Shown one piece after another: positions 44,291 through 56,235 of a stretch of DNA of 64,000 nt. Under the pieces are notes generated by a model, which saw nothing but the letters and a program-made list of their open reading frames with translations, did not search any database and had not been told where the DNA came from. Made by a program: the position numbers and the translations under genes. Source of the stretch: Prochilodus magdalenae (Eukaryota > Chordata > Actinopteri > Characiformes > Prochilodontidae); the NCBI GenBank assembly GCA_024036415.1, contig JAMWET010004109.1, positions 28,501 to 92,500 of the forward strand. Reading direction: 5' to 3'. Position 1 is the stretch's first letter; each line of letters opens with the position of its first letter.

Positions 44291-45640
44291 ACAGTTCTCA
44301 ACTTCCTATCACACCAGCCGGTCCAGAGCACGGCTTCATTGATTGTACGCCGTGCTATATTGGCTCTCTATATATTCGACCCCCTCGCCTTCCCATCAGT
44401 ATCATTACTGGCAGCGCAGGGGAGGAAGGCATGCGTTTGTCCAGAACTCTGTCTCCCTGAGAATGAATAAATGAGTGGCAAGTATGAGATCAGTGCGGAG
44501 GGAGCTTGAATTTATGAGGCAGATTCAATTTGTTTCCTATTGACACTTCCGTCCATCCCCATCAGAAGGCCTTCCCTTTTATCGATCCACCAGCCGAGTC
44601 CATTCCTCTGAGGTCAGAGCCGCATAAAATATCGCAGTGCCCGACCCTTAGCCAAAAGTCCAACGTCTTCGGTCCTCTCATGTCTTGTTTAACCAAAATG
44701 ACCCAAGACAACCGCCGTCTGGGGAGCACTGCCCTCGCAAATGATGAGAGATTCTGCGGCGCCATCAACACGGCACGTCACTGTCGCTGGGATGGGCGAT
44801 GGACTCGTTTTACCCCTGGCTCTCAGCGCTCATTAATACCCTGTTATTATATTGGAGATGTCCAGTCTCCTGGATCCGATAATATAATGTTATTGAAGTC
44901 GTAATGTTTAGATTTAATTAAAACATGGATTCAATTTCAGTCTCGCGTGGGTGGTAGCTTTCCTGGAGGAGGGGGGGCGGGTGGTGTACCTAATGTGCCT
45001 TGTTAAAAAATGTCTGGTGAAGTCGCTTTAGATGATGCACGGTTACAGTCGGCATGCGATGTGCCGGTTTGTTATCCCCGGTCTGTCAGATCCGTCCTGC
45101 AGTGTGATGAGAAGGAGAGTGCGTCTGCTCACTGTGCTCAGTGTCCAGCTGCCTGGTGCATTTCTGTGTAGCATCTTATTCAACTGATGTTATTTGAAAA
45201 GAAGTTGAAGTTGTCTGAGAACTTAAGATGTCTGTGATGGACTGGCAGCCTGTCCAGGGTGTCTCCGGCCTCCTGCCCATTGGCACAGACCCCAGCACCA
45301 CCTATGATTCGGGAGGATAAGTGGCTAAGAGGTTTAAGGCACGTGGGTAGTCCGTTTGTCTCACTGCAAGAGGTAGGGCCTGGGTCTTCTCCGTGTGTCT
45401 GCAGTCAGGTGAATGGAGTGCCTGACTGCCATGCGATGGACTGGCCGTTTGTCCTGCCCTACCGCCCATTGATCACTGGGATAGGCTTCAGCCCCCCCAT
45501 GGCCCAGTTGTGTAAGCTGAATAAAAATGAATCCCAGTTTGCTCGTTAATGGCGGCACTGTGGAGCAGGTGATGGGTAAGGATTCCTGGCCAGGTGCAGC
45601 CAGGTGAGGTTGAGATGCAGAGCTGCAGTCCTACCAGGTG
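44291..45640. other. non-repetitive DNA
   Basis: No gene or transposon recognised. 44460-44930 is complex sequence. A GGAGGAGGGGGGGCGGG run lies near 44965. Confidence 0.35.
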
Positions 45641-45644
45641 ATGG

Positions 45645-46160
45645 CAGGACTGAGAATCGTCCACCAACCAAAACTATCTAGCCAAATGTGTCCTGTGGGC
45701 ACCATCCTGTGGGCACCATCCTGTGGGCAGCGTCCTGTGCCCACTCATGAAGGACTAGAGGATGACCCACACTGCACTGTGCAGCAGCAGATGAGCTATC
45801 GTCTCTGACTGTCCATCTACAAGGTGGAGCAGCAAGGTAGGAGTGTCTAATAGAGTGGACAGTGAGTGGACACAGTGTCTAAACACTCCAGCAGCACTGC
45901 TGTGTCTGATCCACTCACACCAGCACCACCCACACTAACACACCACCACCACGTCAGTGTCACTGCAGTGCTGAGAATGATCCACCACCCACATACTACC
46001 TGCTCTGTGGTGGTCCTGTGGGGGTCCTGACCATTGAAGAACAGGGTAATACAGTATACAGAGAAACAGATGGACTACAGTCTGGACCTGTACACCTACA
46101 GAGTGTCCTGTATGGTCCGTGGAGCTGATACAGTGGACAGTGAGTGGAGATACAAGGAAG
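45645..46160. repeat. interspersed repeat D, copy 3 with inverted halves
   Basis: 45645-45860 is the left half of family D in minus orientation (CATCTACAAGGTGGAGCAGC, CACTGTGCAGCAGCAGATGA); 45885-46160 is the right half in plus orientation, ending AGTGGACAGTGAGTGGA, the inverted form of the family end seen at 15213. The copy therefore has head-to-head halves, unlike copy 2. Confidence 0.65.
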
Positions 46161-47610
46161 CTGGTGGATGTATGGCATATGCCTATAGCACAGCCCAGAT
46201 CCCAGGGGTGTGTTTAAGGGGTTACAAGTCCATCCTGTACAAAAACTACATCCCATAGAACATGCATATACACCTTTATCCTCTCACAGTCAACCCACCA
46301 TGAAACTTGCTGTGAAACTTTGCTTGAATGCCTGGCAAGAGTCAGACTCGGAGGCCTGGCATGGAATACTAAAACCTAAAGTTTACAGACAGGGAAGCCT
46401 TCACTCAACCTTTCCACCAAGGACAGACCCGTGAAAAACCCCGGCCTTTGCCAACAGATTAACCCAGGCATTAAAATCCTGACACCCCACTTCGCCTTGC
46501 ATACAGTTGCACACGGCCCCCGCTAGCGCCACTCGGCAGAACGGGGCGGCCTGATGAGAAGCGGAATAAAGATATTCCAAATCATGTCCGGATGCCGATG
46601 TGAGGCGCTGTGCAATACCTCGGACCGGGCCGCTTATGCAGCTCGGAAACGTCCTTGGACTGCTTTATTGAGTTACGGATTAGCATGTCATTGCTAAGGA
46701 CAGGAATTCAAGGCAATCCACTTTTTGCCCTTGTTCCAAAGTGCCACAGAACAGCTTCCTGTCTCTGCCGCCCCAGCCTCGGCTGGTTGGGATGACGGCT
46801 GAAAAGCGTTATTTAGGAATTACAATACTTTGGCTCCTCTGGCCTCCCGCTGGCCTCTAAAATGCACGGCTGGCGGTGTGCGGAGGTTCCACCATGACCT
46901 TCCTCTTTGAATCCGCGTCGCGCTTTTGAAGCGAGTGTGTGGGATCGCGATGAAGATGTTTTCATGGCGATGCCGTGGATGGCTCCTTTGACACGGCTCT
47001 TATTTTGTATCGCCTGCGAGCTGTGCATTAACACAGGCTATTTGTCAGCTGCGTCAGCGTGGCGTGAGTGAACATCGTGCCGCATTGATTTAATGACGCC
47101 CGCATGCCGACGAGGGAGGCGGCGAGGATGTGTAGTGGGAGGCAATCTCCAACATAATTACCCTGGTAGGGAGTCCCATCACACTCAATACGGCGCACCA
47201 CCTCCGCTCATGTATGAAAGGATCACCGGTATGCAGACTGAAAGTTCACCAATGCAAAATGAAGGATATTGGAAGACCTGTGTCTAAAGCGCAGATTAAT
47301 GTCTGACCCTACGGCGTCGCGGTAGATTAGCCGCCACGAATTAGCATTCGGCATCGGGAATCTAGGTTAAGTTGGAATACGCCGCAGACAAGAAATCAAT
47401 GGTGCACGGTTGGGGCTTTGTTATGAAATCTTTTGGGTCAAGCTGCAACATGCGATGCGGAAAGTGTGAGGCTGAAAGCCGAGGTTAAATGATGTCTGGA
47501 GTTTCGTGAATTTAGAGAAAAAGAGAAAACAGAGTTCATATTGTTCCCAGCTTTTCCCAAACTACGCCATATTCATTTCTCAAAAATTTAATGAGGACCC
47601 AGACAAAAAT
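46161..47610. other. non-repetitive DNA
   Basis: No gene recognised. It is a long complex region; 46500-47480 shows no repeats. Confidence 0.35.
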
Positions 47611-47617
47611 CGGTCAC

Positions 47618-48025
47618 CTTGTGTGTTTAAGGTGGTAGTACCTTCAGGCTCCTGCAGATGGCGCTCCATGAGGATGATGGAGCTATAAATACCTGTGGGG
47701 TGTGAGTGACAGGATCCATAGATTGGGAAGAGGTGCTACAGTGCAGGGAATGTCTCGTTCCATGTGTGGTAAACGCTCCAGAGCAGATGTTAATGATTGG
47801 CTAAAAGGAGGGACTGCATGTGGGCGTGGCCAAAGACCATAGTGTGGAGAAAGTAGCTGAATCTGCAGGTGTATGGAAGCGTACGGTCATATGGGTCTAC
47901 CAGCAGTGGATACAATCCCAGCCTACAGGGAATTCTCCTCGGAACTGTGCCAGGGAAGGCCTCCACCAAATCTGGACCACCTGACCAGTTCTTTGAGTGT
48001 CTGAACGCTGATGTGGCCTACCAGG
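47618..48025 (+). mobile_element. family B Tc1 derivative, copy with leader
   Basis: Leader: ACCTTGTGTGTTTAAGGTGG, CTATAAATACCTGTGGGGTG (a TATA-like CTATAAATA at 47682-47690), GATTGGGAAGAGGTGCTACA. Then a helix-turn-helix-like segment (about 47850-47905), and a short C-terminal remnant ending near 48020. Other leader copies are at 59899 and, on the minus strand, at 38330. Confidence 0.7.
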
Positions 48026-48129
48026 AGCAAAGGTGAAAAAGAAAAAAAAGATAAATAAACACCTACCTAACTGTTCTGCCAAAAATACATAGAGTGGAAC
48101 TCGCCCCTTACCTGGTGTGTCTATACCAA

Positions 48130-49027
48130 GGCCCAATCTCGTTTCTTGTTTTCCCCCTTCCCCTTGTTTTCGAGTGTAACCCTAACCCTTTGAAACTGAG
48201 TTAGACGGGGTAGTGGTTGAAATCTGCCCCCCTATGAATCCCTTCAGGAACCGGATACGTCATCAGGTGTTGCCAGCAGCTTTTATGTAAACAGATGAAA
48301 ATCAGACTTCAGTTTTACACATCAATCAATCAATCAATCAAACGAGTTGCCCAATAAACAAGAGCAGTCTGCAGTGCCAGCAGAGGAGGGTGGAGTTCAG
48401 CTCCTCACTGCTTAAATACATTTAGGGCACCATATGACTTCAAAGAGGCAGGGGGGCGGGGCAATTATTTATTATCACCACCAAGAATTCCAAGTGATAT
48501 GAAGCTGAGCTCTTTAATCTCCAGCTTCATGATCCAATTTCCCTGTTCCACCTTAAAAAGCGCTAGTACTACGCTGATGTCTCAGAGCCACCTAGCGAAA
48601 TTCCCCGTTCCACCTTAAATGGTGCAGCAGTTACGTCCTGGCGCCTGAGGCTGCTGCACCATTTAAGGTGGAACGGGTAATGTCGCTAGGTGATGCCGAG
48701 ACATCAGCGTAGTACTAGCGCTTTTTACATGTACATGAAGAAAATTACCCTAAAACGCTGTTACCATGGTGATCTTATATGACAGTGGCTTTTAGTAACA
48801 GAGACCATACTCATACTTATCTGACTCTTTGGTCACTGGTGCAGCCATCTTGCCGATGAACTGCAGGGCATTCTGGGAATTCTCATAACACCCTGTTTGG
48901 AGTGTGCCCTAACACTTCACCTGCACCTCCATCTCAGCAAAAATCAAGACAACCCTACCCCTAGACCTGAACACGCAAAACCGAGGGTAGGGGAAGTGCT
49001 AGGGGCGAGGGGTGAAATGGGATGGGC
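48130..49027. mobile_element. MITE with inverted ends, nested palindrome inside
   Basis: Left end GGCCCAATCTCGTTTC (48130) and right end GAAATGGGATGGGC (49014-49027) form inverted termini; CCCCTTCCCC and AACCCTAACCC near the left end have counterparts GGGTAGGGGAAG near the right. About 900 bp, no coding content. A separate palindrome (48555-48726) lies inside. A target duplication was not identified. Confidence 0.45.
48555..48726. mobile_element. long palindrome (foldback MITE)
   Basis: Two arms of about 75 bases: AAAAAGCGCTAGTACTACGC and onward at the left, and its reverse complement ending GTAGTACTAGCGCTTTTT at the right, around a spacer of about 15 bases. The arms share CTGATGTCTC, CACCTAGCG, CCGTTCCACCTTAAATGGTG. 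It could extrude as a hairpin. Confidence 0.8.
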
Positions 49028-49105
49028 TCAAGTGATACTGTGGTGAGGAGTAAAGACCTACCTGTCTGTCCACACATCACGGCGAGTAGAGAAACTGATT
49101 ATTAG

Positions 49106-49195
49106 TGAGAGAGAGGAGAGAGAGAAGATAGAGGAGAGAGAGGAGAGAGAGGAGAAAGAGGAGAAAGAGAGAGAAGAGAGATAGGAGAGGGAGAG
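49106..49195. repeat. GA-rich purine tract
   Basis: GAGAGAGGAGAGAGAGAAGA-type purine run on the plus strand. Confidence 0.9.
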
Positions 49196-49447
49196 CAATC
49201 GATATGAGGCAAAGAGCAAGACCAACCCAGCCAGCGACCACACCACCCTCACACACACAATATGGCTCCCCTCCACATGTGCTCAGGTAGGGGATTTAAC
49301 TTCAGGGCCCCGCCCCCTGCTCAGACAACAGCAACTCTGATTGGTGAACAGGGGGTGCAGGAAATGACTAAGTGCAGCTCCACCTGGGAAGTCGGATGGA
49401 GGACAAAAAAGAAGAAAACAAAACATGCATGTGTCTCTGGCACATAA

Positions 49448-49617
49448 CAGTAATGCAAATATGAATTATGGAATGTTGACATAATAAGCCCCCCCGTTAT
49501 GTACAGATAATAAAAACAAGTTAATACATCCTGAACAGCCAAAAGTGTCTTATTTGGCCCTTATTGAACACATAACAAGATCTTAATTAACCTTGTTAAG
49601 TGTGTGCTCCTTAACAC
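49448..49617 (+). repeat. left direct repeat flanking a minisatellite
   Basis: Matches 52141-52312 over about 165 bases: ATGAATTATGG-ATGTTGACA, AATAAGCC, TAATACA, AGTGTCTTATTTGGCCCTTA, AAGATCTTAATTAACCTTGT, TAAGTGTGTGCTCC. The two copies bracket the 36-bp array. Confidence 0.85.
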
Positions 49618-52139
49618 AAGCCTACCAACCTCCCTCCCACCCTACCCACCTCCTACCTAGCTACTTAACCTCCCTACCTACCCAACCACCTACCTACCAG
49701 TCTCCCTCCCTCCCTACCCAACCACCTACCTGCCAATCTTCCACCCTCCCTACCCAACCACCTACCTACCAGTCTCCCTCCCTCCCTACCCAACCACCTA
49801 CCTGCCAATCTTCCACCCTCCCTACCCAACCACCTACCTACCAATCTCCCTCCATCCCTACCCAACCACCTACCTACCAATCTCCCTCCCTCCCTACCCA
49901 ACCACCTACCTACCAATCTCCCTCCCTCCCTACCCAACCACCTACCTGCCAATCTTCCACCCTCCCTACCCAACCACCTACCTGCCAATCTCCCTCCATC
50001 CCTACCCAACCACCTACCTACCAGTCTCCCTCCCTCCCTACCCAACCACCTACCTGCCAATCTTCCACCCTCCCTACCCAACCACCTACCTGCCAATCTC
50101 CCTCCATCCCTACCCAACCACCTACCTGCCAATCTCCCTCCATCCCTACCCAACCACCTACCTACCAGTCTCCCTCCCTCCCTACCCAACCACCTACCTA
50201 CCTACCTACCCAACCACCTACCTACCTACCTACCCAACCACCTACCTGCCAATCTCCCTCCCTCCCTACCCAACCACCTACCTGCCAGTCTCCCTCCCTC
50301 CCTACCCAACCACCTACCTGCCAATCTCCCTCCATCCCTACCCAACCACCTACCTGCCAATCTCCCTCCCTCCCTACCCAACCACCTACCTACCAGTCTC
50401 CCTCCCTCCCTACTCAACCACCTACCTACCAATCTCCCACCCTACCCACCTCCTTACCTACCTACTTAACCTCCCTACCTACCCAACCACCTACCTGCCA
50501 ATCTTCCACCCTCCCTACCCAACCACCCACCTGCCAATCTCCCTCCATCCCTACCCAACCACCTACCTGCCAATCTCCTTCCATCCCTACCCAACCACCT
50601 ACCTGCCAATCTCCCTCCATCCCTACCAAACCACCTACCTACCTACCTACCCAACCACCTACCTGCCAATCTCCCTCCCTCCCTACCCAACCACCTACCT
50701 ACCAGTCTCCCTCCCTCCCTACCCAACCACCTACCTACCAGTCTCCCTCCCTCCCTACCCAACCACCTACCTGCCAATCTCCCTCCATCCCTACCCAACC
50801 ACCTACCTACCAATCTCCCTCCCTCCCTACCCAACCACCTACCTACCAGTCTCCCTCCCTCCCTACCCAACCACCTACCTGCCAATCTTCCACCCTCCCT
50901 ACCCAACCACCTACCTGCCAATCTCCCTCCATCCCTACCCAACCACCTACCTACCAGTCTCCCTCCATCCCTACCCAACCACCTACCTACCAGTCTCCCT
51001 CCCTCCCTACCCAACCACCTACCTACCAGTCTCCCTCCCTCCCTACCCAACCACCTACCTACCCAACCACCTACCTACCCAGCCACCTACCTGCCAATCT
51101 CCCACCCTCCTTACCCAACCACCTACTTACCAATCTTCCTCCCTCCCTACCTACCCAACCACCTACCTGCCAATCTCCCTCCCTCCCTCCTCACCTACCT
51201 ACCAATCTCCCTCCTTCCCTACCCAAGCAGCTACCTGCCAATCTCCCTCCATCCCTACCCAACCACCTACCTGCCAATCTCCCTCCCTCCCTACCCAACC
51301 ACCTACCTGCCAATCTCCCTCCATCCCTACCCAACCACCTACCTGCCAATCTCCCTCCATCCCTACCAAACCACCTAACTACCTACCTACCCAACCACCT
51401 ACCTACCCAACCACCTACCTACCAGTCTCCCTCCATCCCTACCCAACCACCTACCTGCCAATCTCCCCCCATCCCTACCCAACCACCTACCTGCCAATCT
51501 CCCTCCATCCCTACCCAACCACCTACCTACCAGTCTCCCTTCCTCCCTACCCAACCACCTACCTACCAGTCTCCCTCCCTCCCTCCCTACCCAACCACCT
51601 ACCTGCCAATCTTCCACCCTCCCTACCCAACCACCTACCTGCCAATCTCCCTCCATCCCTACCCAACCACCTACCTGCCAATCTCCCTCCATCCCTACCA
51701 AACCACCTACCTGCCAATCTCCCTCCATCCCTACCCAACCACCTACCTGCCAATCTCCCTCCATCCCTACCAAACCACCTACCTACCTACCTACCTACCC
51801 AACCACCTACCTACCCAGCCACCTACCTGCCAATCTCCCTCCCTCCCTACCCAACCACCTACCTACCAGTCTCCCTCCCTCCCTACCCAACCACCTACCT
51901 TCCAATCTCCCTCCATCCCTACCCAACCACCTACCTACCATTCTCCCTCCATCCCTACCCAACCACCTACCTGCCAATCTCCCTCCCTCCCTACCCAACC
52001 ACCTACCTGCCAATCTCCCTCCCTCCCTACCCAACCACCTACCTGCCAATCTCCCTCCATCCCTACCCAACCACCTACCTGCCAATCTCCCTCCATCCCT
52101 ACCCAACCACCTACCTGCCAATCTCCCTCCATCCCTACA
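49618..52139. repeat. 36-bp minisatellite
   Basis: About 69 units of CCTACCCAACCACCTACCTG then CCAATCTCCCTCCATC. Variants are CCTGCC/CCTACC, CAAT/CAGT and CCATC/CCCTC; short (CCTA)n interruptions separate blocks. The plus strand is nearly free of G. The unit length is 12 codons, giving an 860-codon plus-strand frame of PTQPPTCQSPSI repeats and minus-strand frames of GGRLAGRWLGRD. No start context, splice site or recognised domain supports coding. Confidence 0.95.
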
Positions 52140-52312
52140 GTTGCTATTATGAATTATGGGATGTTGACAGAATAAGCCTCCAATTATGTGCTAATAATGA
52201 AAACACTTTAATACAGGGTGAATGCCCAATTTATAAGTGTCTTATTTGGCCCTTACTGAACACATAGCAAGATCTTAATTAACCTTGTTAAGTGTGTGCT
52301 CCCTAACATAAC
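52140..52312 (+). repeat. right direct repeat flanking the minisatellite
   Basis: Second copy of the 165-bp sequence at 49448-49617, with about 80-85% similarity by eye. Confidence 0.85.
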
Positions 52313-53080
52313 AGCATGTGTTATGGCAAACAACAGAGATTACGTTCCTAAATTAATGAACTAAATCCTTCATACGGCATATCGCCGTGATGCTTATGGC
52401 ATAGCGATGTCAGTGTCAAATAGAGTCGAAGACAAGTCTCACCAAACCTTATAGGGCTGTACATGAAAACCCCACTATTAGGTGTTCATTAAAACGTCAG
52501 CGTTATTATCCGTCTGTGATGGAGGCCTCCAACCAAGCCTGCGATCCTTCACGGACATGCCCGGGGATGAACGCGCTTCAATCTTCCTGTTAAAACAAGC
52601 AGCTGAAATGTCTCTATGTAATGTCAGAACCATAAAACAACGTTAATATGATGATTTATTGGCCCGGGCTTTGATTGTACAGCTCAGAAGTGTGCGTGTG
52701 AGTGTGTTTCGGTGATTAGGAGGGAGAGAATGACTTCCTGGCATGCTGTTTACTAATAAAATCTCCGGCTGGCATTCGGATGGAGCCGGGGCCTCTTCCT
52801 GACGAGCCTGGCATTTATACTTAATTAGGAAAACGCTCGGCTCTACTGAACTTCTAATTACTCACTATTCAGCTTGCGAATGAGCATGACCCAGCCCAGC
52901 CCCTACCCTGATCCGATATCGCTGCCATTAGAGGTGCAGTGTATCAGAAAGGCTCGTTCGGAGGGCGTTCGGAGAGGCACTCGCACAACAGCGGATCTTC
53001 CCATCACAGAGGTTAAGCTGCCGGGCAAATCTGGAAACGTTTAGCCGATGTTACCTCAGGTTAACCTCAGCATGGCTACC
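52313..53080. other. non-repetitive DNA between two arrays
   Basis: No gene recognised. It contains complex AT-rich sequence (52700-52900) with ACTTAATTAGG. Confidence 0.35.
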
Positions 53081-53084
53081 CACC

Positions 53085-55610
53085 CCTTAGGTACTTACCC
53101 AGTTACCTACCCTACCTGCCTATCCACCTCCATACTCACCCAGTTACCTACCCTACCTGCCTATCCACCTCCGTACTCACCCAGTTACCTACCCTACCTG
53201 CCTATCCACCTCCATACTTCCCCAGTTACCTACCCTACCTGCCTATCCACCTCCATACTTCCCCAGTTACCTACCCTACCTGCCTATCCACCTCCATACT
53301 TCCCCAGTTACCTACCCTACCTGCCTATCCACCTCCATACTTCCCCAGTTACCTACCCTACCTGCCTATCCACCTCCATACTCACCCAGTTCCCTACCCT
53401 ACCTGCCTATCCACCTCCGTATTTCCCCAGTTACCTACCCTACCTGCCTATCCACCTCCGTACTTCCCCAGTTACCTACCCTACCTGCCTATCCACCTCC
53501 AAACTTCCCCAGTTACCTACCCTACCTGCCTATCCACCTCCATACTTCCCCAGATACCTACCCTACCTGCCTATCCACCTCCGTACTTCCCCAGTTACCT
53601 ACCCTACCTGCCTATCCACCTCCGTACTTCCCCAGTTACCTACCCTACCTGCCTATCCACCTCCATACTTCCCCAGTTACCTACCCCACCTGCCTATCCA
53701 CCTCTATACTTCCCCAGATACCTACCCTACCTGCCTATCCACCTCCGTACTTCCCCAGTTACCTACCCTACCTGCCTATCCACCTCCGTACTTCCCCAGT
53801 TACCTACCCTACCTGCCTATCCACCTCCGTACTTCCCCAGTTACCTACCCTACCTGCCTATCCACCTCCATACTTCCCCAGTTACCTACCCTACCTGCCT
53901 ATCCACCTCCATACTCCCCCAGTTACCTACCCTACCTGCCTATCCACCTCCGTACTTCCCCAGTTACCTACCCTACCTGCCTATCCACCTCCATACTTCA
54001 ACAGTTACCTACCCTACCTGCCTATCCACCTCCATACTCACCCAGTTACCTACCCTACCTGCCTATCCACCTCCATACTTCCCCAGTTACCTACCCTACC
54101 TGTCTATCCACCTCTGTACTTCCCCAGTTACCTACCCTACCTGCCTATCCACCTCCATACTTCCCCAGTTACCTACCCTACCTGCCTATCCACCTCCATA
54201 CTTCCCCAGTTACCTACCCTACCTGTCTATCCACCTCTGTACTTCCCCAGTTACCTACCCTATCTGCCTATCCACCTCCATACTTCCCCAGATACCTACC
54301 CTACCTGCCTATCCACCTCCGTACTTCCCCAGTTACCTACCCTACCTGTCTATCCACCTCCATACTTCCCCAGTTACCTACCCTACCTGCCTATCCACCT
54401 CCATACTCCCCCAGTTACCTACCCTACCTGCCTATCCACCTCTATACTTCCCCAGTTACCTACCCTACCTGCCTATCCACCTCCATACTTCCCCAGTTAC
54501 CTACCCTACCTGCCTATCCACCTCTATACATCCCTGGTTACCTACCCTACCTGCCTATCCACCTCCATACTTCCCCAGTTACCTACCCTACCTGCCTATT
54601 CACCTCCATACTCACCCAGTTCCCTACCCTACCTGCCTATCCACCTCCATACTTCCCCAGTTACCTACCCTACCTGCCTATCCACCTCCATACTTCCCCA
54701 GTTACCTACCCTACCTGCCTATTCACCTCCATACTTCAAGTTACCTACCCTACCTGCCTATCCACCTCCATACTTCAACAGTTACCTACCCTACCTGCCT
54801 ATCCACCTCCATACTTCCCCAGATACCTACCCTACCTGCCTATCCACCTCCATACTTCAACAGTTACCCGCCCTACCTGCCTATCCACCTCCATACTTCC
54901 CCAGTTACCTACCCTACCTGCCTATCCACCTCCATACTTCCCCACTTATCTACCCCACCTGCCTATCCACCTCCATACTTCCCCAGTTCCCTACCCTACC
55001 TGCCTATCCACCTCCATACTTCCCCAGTTCCCTACCCCACCTGCCTATCCACCTCTATACTTCCCCAATTACCTACCCTACCTGCCTATCCACCTCCATA
55101 CTTCCCCAGTTCCCTACACCACCTGCCTATCCACCTCTATACTTCCCCAGTTCCCTACCCTACCTGCCTATCTCCCTCCCTACTTACCCATTTACCTACC
55201 TACATACCTGTCTATCCACCCACTTATCTACACATCTACCTACCTACCCTATCTGCCTACCTCCCTCCCTATCCAACTACCTACATACCAACCTCCCAAC
55301 CTCCCTACCCCACCTGCCTACCTACCTCCATACTTAACCAATTACCTACCTAACTACCTCCCTACCTACAAAACTACCTGCCTACCTTCCTCTGTATTTA
55401 GCCAATTAGCTACCTACAGTACATACCTGCCTTCCCAACCACATCTCCACATACCTACCCACCTTCCTGTCTACCTACCCAAATCCTACCTATTTATATT
55501 CCTACCTACCCTTCATGCCTACCTACCGCTCTACCTACCCAACCACCTACCTACCAATCTCCCTCCTTACCTACCTGCCTATTTACTTACCTACCCTACC
55601 TACCTACCAA
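53085..55610. repeat. 41-bp minisatellite decaying to (CCTA)n
   Basis: About 50 units of AGTTACCTACCCTACCTGCC then TATCCACCTCCATACTTCCCC (to about 55150), then irregular CTACCTACC-rich sequence to 55610. The unit is 41 bases, so the reading phase shifts each unit and repeats every three units (123 bases, 41 codons). None of the three frames contains a stop, which makes an 867-codon frame possible without any gene. Confidence 0.95.
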
Positions 55611-55624
55611 CCTTTGAACAGACA

Positions 55625-56235
55625 TTCAACGAGCAGTGGTGTCCTCCATGAGTCACCGTTAGCAGCAGCACCATTGGCAGACGGCTGCACCGCGCAGGAC
55701 TACACTCACACAGACTGTTACCATGACTGTCCTTAACACCACGTCACCGTCACCAAAGACTGCAGTGGTGTCGTACCAGACTGTCATGGAGTGACTCAGA
55801 ATGGCAGCGGGTCATCTTCAGTGACGAGTCCCGCTTTAGTCTTGGTGGAGACGCCCAACGAATCCGTGTGTGGAGGCACCGTGGTCAGCACCGAGATGAA
55901 CGGTTTGTCGTCACACGTCCAGAAGGCCTGGTGTCCCTCCACCTCCACCCCTACCGCACCATCTGCAGGAACTGTGTGAGGATGTTCAAGCTGCATGGGA
56001 TGGATTATCACAGGACTCCATTAGGAACCTCTACAGCTCCATACCGAGACGTCTGGCGTGTTGGGTTAGCAAACACGGCGGCCCGACGCCATACTGAGAG
56101 ACAGACTTCTGTATGTGTAGCTCAATAAATATTGATCATATCAGTCTAAATTTATCACCAGTTATTGATCCTGGTCACCTTTATCTTCCTGCACTCCCAC
56201 ACCTTCTTCTGGGTGCAGCTGTTCTTTTGATGATG
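55625..56235 (+). mobile_element. family A Tc1 derivative, copy 7
   Basis: Begins within a few bases of the end of the preceding array (CGAGCAGTGGTGTCCTCCAT) and has the shared internal deletion and tail. It is very similar to copy 4, including GGCCTGGTG. Confidence 0.8.

Noticed and set aside
48168..48190. Telomere-type repeat (CCCTAACCC)
   Set aside because: Only about one and a half units within a MITE end; not an array.
49593..52175. 860-codon plus-strand frame as a proline-rich protein
   Set aside because: It is a passage through a 36-bp array, 12 codons per unit, with open frames on the opposite strand too. No domain, signal or splice support.
53048..55651. 867-codon plus-strand frame as a repeat protein
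   Set aside because: The 41-bp unit lacks stops in every phase; the frame is expected by chance and has no coding signature.
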